A stretch of 6,660 nt of DNA, from the NCBI RefSeq assembly GCF_000454545.1, contig NZ_CM002139.1:4484116-4490775 (forward strand), written 5' to 3'. How positions within the stretch are numbered: position 1 is the first letter of the stretch; each line of letters begins with the position of its first letter. The DNA comes from Xanthomonas cassavae CFBP 4642 (GTDB lineage Bacteria; Pseudomonadota; Gammaproteobacteria; Xanthomonadales; Xanthomonadaceae). Shown here piece after piece: positions 1 to 6,151 of the stretch. The notes beneath the pieces were generated by a model. The model had not been told where the DNA came from and did no database searches. It saw only the letters and a program-made list of their open reading frames with translations. Both the position numbers and the translations under genes were made by a program.

Positions 1-111
1 GAGAGCTTGGCCGACCATGTCAGCGATGTTTCCAAGCATCGTCACCTCCATGCATGCGCCACATCGACTCCGGCATGGTTATTCGAGGTGCCCTGCAGTC
101 GACCTGTCTAA
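1..111 (+). other. Possible 3' end of an upstream gene
   Basis: The frame beginning at base 1 is open from the window edge to TAA at 109-111 (ESLADHVSDVSKHRHL...). It could be the tail of the preceding phage gene overlapping the start of J, or chance. I cannot assign a product. The overlap with J would be unusually long (about 95 bases) if J really starts at 17. Confidence 0.15.
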
Positions 112-969
112 ACTTCAAGCTCCAGATCTAATTGAGGTACTGGGCTTCGAAGCGATATTCGAGGAAGCGCTAGCCCAATTTCGCAAGCTGCTGCCAGAGT
201 TCTCCGCGTTCTCGGAAGCCGATCCGGTCTACAAGATCCTGCAGCTATTCGCAGCCCGCGAGCTACTGCTCCGCCAGCGTGCCAACGATAAGGCGCAGCA
301 GACGATGCTGGCCTTCGCCACCGGCAACAACCTCGATCACTTGGGCGCCTTGTTTGGCGTCGCGCGCCTGGTGCTCGATCCAGGGCGGCCGGAGAACGGC
401 ATTGCACCGACCCGTGAGTCGGACGTGGACTTCCGCCGCCGCATCCAGCTGGCGCCCGAGGGCTTCAGTGTGGCCGGCCCCGAGGGCGCCTACATCTACC
501 ATGCACTCAGCGCATCCGCGGATGTCATGGACGCCAGCGCGACCAGCCCTGCGCCTGGTCAAGTGTTGGTCACTGTGCAATCGCGCACTGGCGATGGCGC
601 CGCGCCGCAGGAGCTGCTCGACGAAGTGACTGCCGTGCTGACCGATGCCGACGTGCGCCCGTTGACCGATGAAGTCGCGGTCCAGAGCGCGCAGATCGTC
701 CCGTATGCCATCCGTGGGCGCGTCTACACTACGCTGGCCCCGACTCGGCGGTGGTCATGCGCGAAGCCCTGCGCAGCCTGCAGGCCTATCTCGCCGAAGC
801 GCACCGCATCGGTCGCGATGTACCGGAATCTGCCATCAAGGCCAAACTGTTCGCCGATGGTGTGCAGCGCATCGAGCTGGACTCGCCTGCAGCCGACATC
901 CGGATCAGCCGCACGCAGGCCGCCTACTGCACCGCGATCGACATCGTGCACGCCGGCATCGATGAGTAG
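17..969 (+). pseudogene. J: Baseplate assembly protein gpJ, frameshifted
   Basis: This is a P2 gpJ-type baseplate wedge protein. In P2-like phages gpJ sits at the outer baseplate and works with gpI and gpW. The family signature begins at about residue 27 (AVDLSKLQAPDLIEVLGFEA). It continues through LFAARELLLRQR, LDHLGALFGVARL and RRRIQLAPEGFSVAGPEGAY, which is the Baseplate_J core. The frame starting at 17 is good to about VYTT (codons 722-733). The rest of the protein, from YAGPDSAVVMREAL to HAGIDE, is in the frame one base back and ends with TAG at 967-969. One base is therefore missing somewhere in 727-741. Adding one base after 729 gives VYTYAGPDSAVV, the better family match. Adding one to the CCCC run at 738-741 gives VYTTLAPDSAVV. 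Repaired length would be about 317 residues. The first 26 residues do not look like the family, so the true start is uncertain (in-frame ATGs at 17, 26 and 50). I call it a pseudogene, but a sequencing error would look the same. Confidence 0.85.
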
Positions 970-1507
970 TTCACCGCTGCCACCCAATGCCACGCCGATG
1001 GAGCGCGCCCTGGCGGCCGTCGCCGATCGCCTGGAAGCGATCCCGCTGCCGTACACGGATCTGTGGAATCCTGACACGTGCCCAGCAGGCCATCTGCCGT
1101 GGCTGGCCTGGACGCTATCAGTGGACGACTGGAGGGCCGACTGGAGCGATGCGGTCAAGCGCTCGCGCTTGCGTAGCGCCATGGCTATCCAGCGGCGCAA
1201 GGGCACGGCCAACAGCGTCCGGATGGTGGTCGAGTCGTTCGGCGGCGCGGTGGCCATCCGCGAGTGGTGGCAGACCGACCCGCGCGGCGCGCCACACACT
1301 TTCGAGCTCACGCTCACGTTGACCGGGACCGATGGCCAGAACGCAACGTCTCGCTTCGTCAATGAGGTTATCGCCGAGGTCGAGCGCACCAAGCCTGTCC
1401 GTTCCCACTCCACCTTCACCCAGGGATTCCAAGCAGAGGCCCGCATCGGCGTACTCGCCGTCGCGCGGCCAGCCGTCTACCGGCGCCTGCTCATGGATGC
1501 CCAGTAA
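962..1507 (+). CDS. I: Phage tail protein I (gpI family)
   Basis: A 181-residue protein of the P2 gpI family (Tail_P2_I), a baseplate component made together with gpJ that helps connect wedge and tail fibre. Family features are the N-terminal PLPPNATPMERALAAVADRL, then LPYTDLWNPDTCPAGHLPWLAW at about residues 29-50, VDDWRADW, and the basic stretch RSRLRSAMAIQRRKGTANSVR followed by the glycine-containing VVESFGGAVAIREWW. The ATG at 962 overlaps the gene J stop (ATGAGTAG, 8 bases shared), the usual translational coupling between these two genes, and this fixes the start. Because of the frameshift in J, the N-terminal frame of J runs without a stop into this gene in frame. A literal translation from 17 therefore gives an artificial 496-residue J-I product. 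Length and sequence of I itself look intact. Confidence 0.93.
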   Translation: MSSSPLPPNATPMERALAAVADRLEAIPLPYTDLWNPDTCPAGHLPWLAWTLSVDDWRADWSDAVKRSRLRSAMAIQRRKGTANSVRMVVESFGGAVAIREWWQTDPRGAPHTFELTLTLTGTDGQNATSRFVNEVIAEVERTKPVRSHSTFTQGFQAEARIGVLAVARPAVYRRLLMDAQ

Positions 1508-1519
1508 CTGGACCCCGAC

Positions 1520-3319
1520 ATGCCCGGTCTCAAGCTCCAAGTCACCACCGCCGGCCGCGCCGCGCTGGTCAATGAACCCAACACCGGTACCAATCCGGTG
1601 CTGATCAGCCATGTTGGCATCGCAGGCGCGCCATTCAGTGTCTCTGCTGCGTTAACCGCGATGCCGAGCGAAATCAAGCGGGTAGCGGCTGTGGGCGGGG
1701 CTGTCACCGCCGACGACACGATTCATGTGTCCATTCGTGATGAATCCGACGCCGTCTATGACTGCTACGGTTTTGGCATGTACCTGTCCAACGGCACGCT
1801 GTTTCCGGTGTACAGCCAGCAGACGCTTCTACTTGGCAAGGCAGCCGCCGCAATGATGTTGCTCGCCGTGGATGCGGTCTTTGCCGACATCGATGTAAAA
1901 CAGCTCGCCTTCGGCGCAACCAACTTCACTGACCCGGCCGCCACAACCGACATGGCCGGAATCGTCGAACTCGCCACTGAAGAAGAAGCCACCGCAGGCA
2001 CCGACAAAATCCGCGTCATCACCACGTGGTTGTTGAAGAGGATCTTGGATGCCCGCCTGGGAGCCGATGCGCCGTCGGCTTTCATGCGTGGACTGCTGGG
2101 CATTACCAGCGCCGCCTTGCTGCGTACCGCCCTGGAACTGAAGGGAGCTGCCCTCAAGGATGAAGGGGCCGGCAACAACTTGGATGCCGACAAGCTCGAC
2201 GGGCAGCATGGCGCCTACTACCGGGCTTGGGAAAACTTGACCGGCATCCCTGCCACCGCGAGCCAGTGGCCGTCGTGGGACCAGGTCGGCAACAAGCCGC
2301 AAACCTTCACACTCGCCGAGCATTCGCACGCCAATTACGTGCTCAAGAGTGGCGACGCCATAACGGGGCAGCTCACGGTGCCGCGCTTGGGGATCAATCT
2401 GAGCGGCGGTGCACAAGGCGCATTCGACGCGATCGTCTCCACCGCCGGCCGGGTACTCATGCGTGACTATGGCAACGGCACGCCTGTTATGGATTTCGTC
2501 AACACGGCGAACAATTCCTGGGTCGCAGGTCGCATCCGGACCGGCGCCAACGCGCTCTACCTCGAAACCACGCAACTCGCCGTCACAGGTGCAGGCTCGT
2601 TCGGAGGGTCCGTGCACGCCGATAGCTTTGGCTCCGCATCGGGCTATTTCATCAACAAGAGCAACGTCACTGTCCTCGGGGCTGAGGGTGGCACAAGTAT
2701 CTATCTTCGACCCAACGGCGCTTTCAACGGCGCGGCAGAGGCCGTACTGAACACCGCAGGAAGCCTACTGCTGAAGGCGACCGTGAGCAGCCCAGGCAAC
2801 GGCGTCAACAGCTTTGCTCATCTGAGCTCCGGCAGCTTCGGTGGCGGCTTCGGACTGATCGACGGCGCCTACAACATCGGCTTTTGGAGCGAAAACGGTC
2901 ACCTTCGTATCGGCATGGCGACCTACAACGGCGCATTGCAGCAGCGCATGGGGCTGACTACTTCTGGCGCGCTATCAGCCGTTGGCGGGTTTGACTTCGG
3001 CTCTTCCCGCAAGCTGAAAAACATCATCGGCGTTTTGCCCTACGGCTTGGCCGAGGTGGAACAGGTCACCACGCTGCTGGGGCGCTACAAGGAGCAGTAC
3101 AACCCGGATGGCCGCGTGCGTCTGTTCTTCGATGCAGAGCAGCTGCTGGAGGTGATGCCCGAGACAGTGGATGCACATGGCGTGAGCTTTCAGGGCGAAC
3201 TGGTCCCGGCAGTGCACATTGACCAGCTGCTACCCGTCGCCTTCAACGCCATCAAGCAACTATCCACTGCCGTTCGACAGTTGCAGGCGGATCTCGCTGA
3301 CCTACGCCCCAGTCACTGA
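1520..3319 (+). CDS. Tail fibre protein with C-terminal S74 self-chaperone domain
   Basis: A 599-residue receptor-binding tail fibre in the position of P2 gene H. The N-terminus (TTAGRAALVNEPNTGTNPVL, then ISHVGIAG) resembles the P2 gpH / tail-collar fibre attachment domain (DUF3751-like) that anchors the fibre to the baseplate. The middle has fibre hallmarks: NLDADKLDGQHGAYY near residues 220-234, the histidine motif AEHSHANYVLKSGD, ITGQLTV, and a glycine- and serine-rich beta stretch likely to set receptor specificity. The last 105 residues form a Peptidase_S74-type intramolecular chaperone. Its start, SSRKLKN, carries the expected Ser495 and Lys500 at the spacing of the Ser-Lys autocleavage pair. 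The very C-terminus (AIKQLSTAVRQLQADLADL) is a likely trimeric coiled coil. By family knowledge this domain trimerises the fibre and then cuts itself off. The gene starts 12 bases after I, with no strong ribosome site visible. No separate P2 gpG-type fibre chaperone follows, which fits a self-chaperoned fibre. Confidence 0.88.
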   Translation: MPGLKLQVTTAGRAALVNEPNTGTNPVLISHVGIAGAPFSVSAALTAMPSEIKRVAAVGGAVTADDTIHVSIRDESDAVYDCYGFGMYLSNGTLFPVYSQQTLLLGKAAAAMMLLAVDAVFADIDVKQLAFGATNFTDPAATTDMAGIVELATEEEATAGTDKIRVITTWLLKRILDARLGADAPSAFMRGLLGITSAALLRTALELKGAALKDEGAGNNLDADKLDGQHGAYYRAWENLTGIPATASQWPSWDQVGNKPQTFTLAEHSHANYVLKSGDAITGQLTVPRLGINLSGGAQGAFDAIVSTAGRVLMRDYGNGTPVMDFVNTANNSWVAGRIRTGANALYLETTQLAVTGAGSFGGSVHADSFGSASGYFINKSNVTVLGAEGGTSIYLRPNGAFNGAAEAVLNTAGSLLLKATVSSPGNGVNSFAHLSSGSFGGGFGLIDGAYNIGFWSENGHLRIGMATYNGALQQRMGLTTSGALSAVGGFDFGSSRKLKNIIGVLPYGLAEVEQVTTLLGRYKEQYNPDGRVRLFFDAEQLLEVMPETVDAHGVSFQGELVPAVHIDQLLPVAFNAIKQLSTAVRQLQADLADLRPSH

Positions 3320-3336
3320 CCCAACAGGTAGATCCC

Positions 3337-3537
3337 ATGCAGAGTAATTCTCGAATCCGCACACTTGCGCCAGGCGTTGACGTTGAGCGAATCGCCGTGG
3401 AGTCCCATTTCTTCTACGACCCGCTGACCGGCGTGGCAAACGTAGTCTTCCAGGGCATGGAGTTTCTGCTGCTGGATGGCGCTGTGAACAAGATGCTTAG
3501 ACTCAACTTCCAAGTGCAACACCCCGCCTTGACGTAG
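3337..3537 (+). pseudogene. Small tail-associated gene, 5' part truncated by IS30 insertion
   Basis: An open frame of 66 codons beginning 17 bases after the fibre stop, with a plausible ribosome site (AGGTAG) ahead of the ATG. Only residues 1-55 belong to the phage gene: RIRTLAPGVDVERI, then ESHFFYDPLTGVANVVFQGM and EFLLLDGAVNKML. The last 11 residues (LNFQVQHPALT) are read from the left end of the insertion sequence and stop at 3535-3537. Small proteins with an RTLAPGV...FFYDP..G.ANV.FQG pattern occur after the fibre gene in related prophages, as far as I can recall. Their function is unknown to me and may concern the fibre or tail. The probable remainder of the gene is at 4571-4768. Truncation is clear from the IS boundary. 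Confidence 0.75.
3503..3522 (+). repeat. Left terminal inverted repeat of the IS30-family element
   Basis: These 20 bases match the reverse complement of 4544-4563 at 19 positions. Homology stops abruptly after CAACAC (CCCGCC here against GTGAGT on the other side), which defines the inner limit of the repeat. Confidence 0.92.
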
Positions 3538-3546
3538 GGTAGCGGC

Positions 3547-4563
3547 ATGGGCACACAGTACAGACACCTGGGTTCCGAAGAACGCGCTTTGCTTCAAATC
3601 GAACTTGGTAACGGAATGAGCATCAACTCCATTGCAAGGCGACTCAATCGCAGTGCGTCCACCCTGTCGCGCGAGATAAGGCGACAGGGCGAACCTGTCT
3701 ATGCGGCAACCAGCGCAGCCAGCAACTATCGGCTGCGCCGCAGAGCGTGCGTTCGAAGGCGCCGGCTTGTTGAAGGCAGTGCGCTCTTTCAGCAGGTGCG
3801 TGACGACTTGGTTCTGTATCGTTGGTCGCCCCAGCAAATTGCTGCCAAGCTCAAGGCCATGCATCCGGATGATCCAAGTCAACGCGTGAGTCACGAAACA
3901 ATCTACGCCGCTATCTACGCGCATCCGCGTGGTGGTTTGAAGAAAGAGCTTGTGGAGGCGCTTCGTCAGCACAAGCCGACGCGAGGCTTGCGCCGTACAA
4001 CCGCTGCCAAGCGCACGTGGGTGCCGGAGGAGCTGCGTATCGTCCATCGGCCTGAAGAGGTGGCGCAGCGCTTGATTCCTGGGCACTGGGAAGGCGACCT
4101 GATCAAAGGGGCTTTCAACCGCTCGTGCGTAGGCACGCTGGTGGAGCGAAAGACGCGCTTTGTGGTGCTGTGCAAGATGGATGGCTGTACTGCACAGGAT
4201 GCGCTGGAGGGCTTCACGCGACAGATGAAGAAGCTGCCGCGTTTCCTACTGGGAAGCCTCACCTATGACCGCGGAACCGAGATGACGTGTTATCCAGAGC
4301 TGATGAAGCGGCTCAACATCGATCTTTGGTTCGCCGATCCACATGCGCCCTGGCAGCGCGGCAGCAATGAGAACACCAACGGCCTGCTGCGCCAGTTCAT
4401 GCCAAAAGGCGCGGACTTGTCCAAGGCGAGCCAGGAGTATCTCAACAACGTCGCCGACCTGATGAACGCCCGGCCACGGCAGACGCTTGGCTGGAAGACG
4501 CCGAACCAGGCGCTGGAAGAAGAGATCGCTCAATTCAACTCACGTGTTGCACTTGCAAGTTGA
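3547..4563 (+). CDS. IS30-family DDE transposase
   Basis: A 338-residue transposase that cuts and joins the ends of the surrounding element. The N-terminal helix-turn-helix (about residues 9-45: SEERALLQIELGNGMSINSI, ARRLNRSASTLSREIRRQ) binds DNA and is typical of IS30. Then come YRWSPQQIAAKLKAMHP and RVSHETIYAAIYAHPRGGLK, also family hallmarks. The catalytic core has GHWEGDLI with Asp184, TYDRGTEM with Asp241, and RGSNENTNGLLRQFMPKGAD with Glu275. There are 33 residues between Asp241 and Glu275, as expected for the IS30 DDE(33) arrangement. All three acidic residues are present and the length is normal, so the enzyme looks functional. The ATG at 3547 follows a weak ribosome site (AGGG at 3536-3539). 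The TGA stop is formed by the outermost bases of the right inverted repeat. Confidence 0.96.
   Translation: MGTQYRHLGSEERALLQIELGNGMSINSIARRLNRSASTLSREIRRQGEPVYAATSAASNYRLRRRACVRRRRLVEGSALFQQVRDDLVLYRWSPQQIAAKLKAMHPDDPSQRVSHETIYAAIYAHPRGGLKKELVEALRQHKPTRGLRRTTAAKRTWVPEELRIVHRPEEVAQRLIPGHWEGDLIKGAFNRSCVGTLVERKTRFVVLCKMDGCTAQDALEGFTRQMKKLPRFLLGSLTYDRGTEMTCYPELMKRLNIDLWFADPHAPWQRGSNENTNGLLRQFMPKGADLSKASQEYLNNVADLMNARPRQTLGWKTPNQALEEEIAQFNSRVALAS
4544..4563 (-). repeat. Right terminal inverted repeat of the IS30-family element
   Basis: Reverse complement of the left end, 19 of 20 identical. It also encodes the last codons and stop of the transposase, and contains the short perfect palindrome ACTTGCAAGT. 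Confidence 0.92.
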
Positions 4564-4566
4564 GAC
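4564..4566. repeat. Target-site duplication (GAC) of the IS, right copy
   Basis: GAC directly after the right inverted repeat equals GAC at 3500-3502 directly before the left one. Three bases alone could match by chance, but the match sits exactly at symmetrical element ends. Confidence 0.75.
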
Positions 4567-4570
4567 CGCC

Positions 4571-4768
4571 ATGTTGGATGGCCGGGAGCCGCTCACCACA
4601 ACCTCAGATGCCATCGCGACGCGCATGTTCGCCGCCGGCCTTGCGGATCCTGTAACCGGCCAGGATCTGTCAAATGTCAGCGCTGCAGGCGTCGTCGTCT
4701 ACCTGAAGGCCGTCTATGACCGCCTGCACAACGAGGCTGCTGCCGCCCTGCCGCCGGCGATTGCCTAA
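4571..4768 (+). CDS. Probable 3' remnant of the small tail-associated gene split by the IS
   Basis: A 65-residue open frame starting at the first ATG after the insertion sequence. Its text (LTTTSDAIATRMFAAGLADP, VTGQDLSNVSAAG, VVVYLKAVYDRLHNEAAAAL) looks like real coding sequence and a natural C-terminal half for the small protein that begins at 3337. However, its frame does not line up: removing the IS and one GAC copy leaves the two parts one base out of register. Either another indel has occurred, or this is a separate small gene. The open frame extends upstream into the IS (to 4487) in the wrong transposase frame, which I regard as incidental. There is no strong ribosome site; GAG at 4562-4564, contributed partly by the IS, is the only candidate. 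It ends one base before the next gene, so the two are probably translationally coupled. Confidence 0.6.
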   Translation: MLDGREPLTTTSDAIATRMFAAGLADPVTGQDLSNVSAAGVVVYLKAVYDRLHNEAAAALPPAIA

Positions 4769-4769
4769 T

Positions 4770-5444
4770 ATGGCAACGGGATTTCGCACGGGCGCAGGGC
4801 TCGATTTCGATGATGTCTTCGACCTGTACGTGCAGGGTGACGTTGGCAGCGCATCGGGCTACCGCTCGAACGATGGCAACGACTTGCACCGTCGGTATGC
4901 ACCGTTGGCATTTGGAAGCAGAGCGGCGGACGTTGGCTACCGTGACAATGCGGGCTCTGACCTCAGTAACCGATGGGCGAGAAAGGGCAGCGCGGTCTAC
5001 ACGCTGTCCAACAATGGCGTCCACTATTACGCGGGCAGCCAAGCCGCCACGTCCGAAGGCGGCAGCCAGACGGCAAGCGCATCGTTCTGGATTCGAGCGA
5101 ATGGGACATGGGCGCTCGGCCTTTCCGGGAAAGGGGTTAGCGGTTCTCCAACTTCCGGAACGTGGCTGCCTAGCGGTCAACCGGCGAGCAACTATTCTGT
5201 GCAGTTAGATTTTGCCGTGTCCTGGCTGCGCGGCAATCGCAATGGGACATCTTCCAACACAGCTGCGAACTATTCGCCGTTGACCGGCGACTATGGCTGC
5301 GGCATCACATCCACTGCGCTCTCGGGATCAGGCAACGAGTGCTATGGGGAAGGCAGGCTGACCATTCGTATCCGTAACAATGCCACCGGCTATGTTTCAA
5401 CCACGGTCATTACGCTCGTTGCAGAGGCAGTCGGCTTCGCCTGA
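4770..5444 (+). CDS. Putative phage tail protein with three 26-residue repeats
   Basis: A 224-residue protein of unknown function. I prefer ATG 4770 over the in-frame ATG at 4716: it lies just after the upstream stop (TAA, one base, ATG), and everything before it reads as noise. The N-terminal third holds three tandem units starting at Gly4, Gly30 and Gly56, each exactly 26 residues: GFRTGAGLDF, GYRSNDGNDL and GYRDNAGSDL, a G[FY]R..xGxD[LF] motif. The rest (residues about 78-224) is rich in Ser, Gly, Thr and aromatic residues with alternating patterns such as ASASFWIRANGTWALGLSG and YSVQLDFAVSWLRG. It suggests a beta-sandwich of the kind found in tail decoration or fibre-associated proteins. 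There are no membrane segments or signal peptide. Its place between fibre genes and baseplate gene V suggests a virion tail component; the role is an inference. Confidence 0.75.
   Translation: MATGFRTGAGLDFDDVFDLYVQGDVGSASGYRSNDGNDLHRRYAPLAFGSRAADVGYRDNAGSDLSNRWARKGSAVYTLSNNGVHYYAGSQAATSEGGSQTASASFWIRANGTWALGLSGKGVSGSPTSGTWLPSGQPASNYSVQLDFAVSWLRGNRNGTSSNTAANYSPLTGDYGCGITSTALSGSGNECYGEGRLTIRIRNNATGYVSTTVITLVAEAVGFA
4779..5012 (+). repeat. Three tandem 78-base coding units (26 residues each)
   Basis: The units are at 4779-4856, 4857-4934 and 4935-5012. Each begins with codons for G-[FY]-R followed after a few residues by a G.D[LF] element. Similarity is at protein level and strongest in the first 10 residues of each unit; the DNA has diverged, so this is an old duplication. 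Confidence 0.6.
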
Positions 5445-5587
5445 CGCCAGCTCCGGCGCATACTGGCTCATAAAGCGCTGCACGCCGACGTCGCTTGATC
5501 AAATGCAATCGACTGCACTCCGTGTAGCCAACCGTTATACGAATCGATTCAAGTGCGCCACAGCATGCCGCCACCGAACATGGATGC
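5445..5587. other. 143-base non-coding gap between the repeat protein and gene V
   Basis: This is the only sizeable gap inside the tail operon apart from the IS region. I see no convincing gene, RNA or terminator in it. It contains two short perfect palindromes, TTGATCAA (5495-5502) and GAATCGATTC (5541-5550), and a TTATAC that could serve as a -10 element (5535-5540), but no good -35 partner at the right distance. It may be a promoter or relic region; this is weakly supported. Confidence 0.3.
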
Positions 5588-5602
5588 ATGGGCAATGCAT
5601 CC
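5582..5602 (+). promoter_or_regulatory. Perfect hairpin covering the gene V start codon
   Basis: GGATGCAT (5582-5589) and ATGCATCC (5595-5602) are exact reverse complements separated by five bases (GGGCA). In mRNA this would pair the first two bases of the gene V ATG (5588-5590) and put the third in the loop, and no clear ribosome site precedes it. A translational control role is only an inference. Confidence 0.35.
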
Positions 5603-6151
5603 TCCGCACTGAGTAACGCCATTCGCCTCGGCACCGTCGCCGAGGTGAACCTGGTGAACGCGCGGTGCCGCGTGCAGGTCGGCGAGATGCTGACCGACTA
5701 TCTACCCTGGGTCGTCACGCTGGCCGGCACCACCATCATCTGGTCGGCGCCGGCAATCGGCGAACAAGTTGTGGTGCTGTCGCCGGCCGGCGACCTGGCC
5801 GATGGCCTGGTACTACGCGGTCTGTATTCCGACCAATTCGCTGCGCCTGCCGCCTCCGACACACTGCACGTGCTGCGCTTTGCCGATGGGGCGCAGCTGC
5901 AGTACGACACCGACGCGCACGCGCTGCAGGCCACGCTCCCCAGCGGCGGTATCGCCACGATCACCGCCGATGGTGGCATCACTCTCAACGGTCCGCTGAC
6001 CGTCAACGGCACCACCCAACTCAACGGCGATACCAGCATCACCGGTACCGCGACTGCGACCACCGACGTGCTCGGCGGCGGGATCAGCCTCAAGAACCAC
6101 AAGACCACCGGCGTGACCGCCGGCAGCGCGCTCAGCGGTGGACCGCAGTGA
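5588..6151 (+). CDS. V: Baseplate assembly protein gpV (central tail spike)
   Basis: A 187-residue homologue of the P2 gpV spike, the trimeric needle at the tail tip that pierces the outer membrane. The N-terminal OB-fold region (Phage_base_V) is seen in [28 protein letters not shown], and [20 protein letters not shown] at about residues 12-76. After [20 protein letters not shown] comes a run of short repeats ([24 protein letters not shown]), the classic triple-stranded beta-helix of the spike shaft. The C-terminal tip reads [20 protein letters not shown]. In P2 gpV the tip binds iron through an HxH motif; here only His171 is present and the second position is Thr173. The ATG at 5588 is the only sensible in-frame start, since the frame is closed upstream by TAG at 5525. 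The stop overlaps the W start by four bases. Confidence 0.93.
   Translation: MGNASSALSNAIRLGTVAEVNLVNARCRVQVGEMLTDYLPWVVTLAGTTIIWSAPAIGEQVVVLSPAGDLADGLVLRGLYSDQFAAPAASDTLHVLRFADGAQLQYDTDAHALQATLPSGGIATITADGGITLNGPLTVNGTTQLNGDTSITGTATATTDVLGGGISLKNHKTTGVTAGSALSGGPQ

Larger units (their letters stand above)
3503..4563 (+). mobile_element. Complete IS30-family insertion sequence, 1061 bp
   Basis: One transposase gene is bounded by near-perfect terminal inverted repeats: TCAACTTCCAAGTGCAACAC at 3503-3522, and its inverted partner at 4544-4563 with 19 of 20 positions matching (C against G at position 8). The element is flanked by a 3-bp direct repeat, GAC, at 3500-3502 and 4564-4566, which fits the 2-3 bp target duplications known for IS30. 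The transposase reads in the same direction as the phage late genes, and its TGA stop is the last three bases of the element. Both ends and the transposase look intact, so the element could still be active and may be recent. I do not assign a specific IS name. Confidence 0.92.

Noticed and set aside
722..745. Programmed ribosomal frameshift in gene J
   Set aside because: No X XXY YYZ slippery sequence or obvious stimulatory structure is visible, and gpJ is not known to use frameshifting, unlike the P2 E/E' tail genes.
724..1446. Long open frame on the minus strand across genes J and I
   Set aside because: Antisense shadow of high-GC coding sequence; no recognisable domain, and it opposes well-supported genes.
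17..1507. A single 496-residue gpJ-gpI fusion protein
   Set aside because: The middle (about residues 243-315) is nonsense, whereas the next frame back encodes the expected gpJ C-terminus to 969. Gene I has its own start at 962.
1829..2617. 262-codon minus-strand open frame within the tail fibre gene
   Set aside because: Low-information composition and complete overlap with the convincing fibre gene on the plus strand.
3313..4086. 257-codon minus-strand open frame spanning the small tail gene and the IS
   Set aside because: It crosses the IS boundary at 3503 and is antisense to the transposase, so it cannot be an old gene; a chance open frame.
5495..5550. Promoter or operator for V-W-FI in the gap
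   Set aside because: Palindromes of 8 and 10 bases and one TTATAC are present, but no matched -35 box at 16-18 bases; too weak to call.
5665..6147. Upstream extension of the gene W frame through gene V
   Set aside because: The translation is an arginine- and histidine-rich shadow of gene V; the W family homology begins at GTG 6148.
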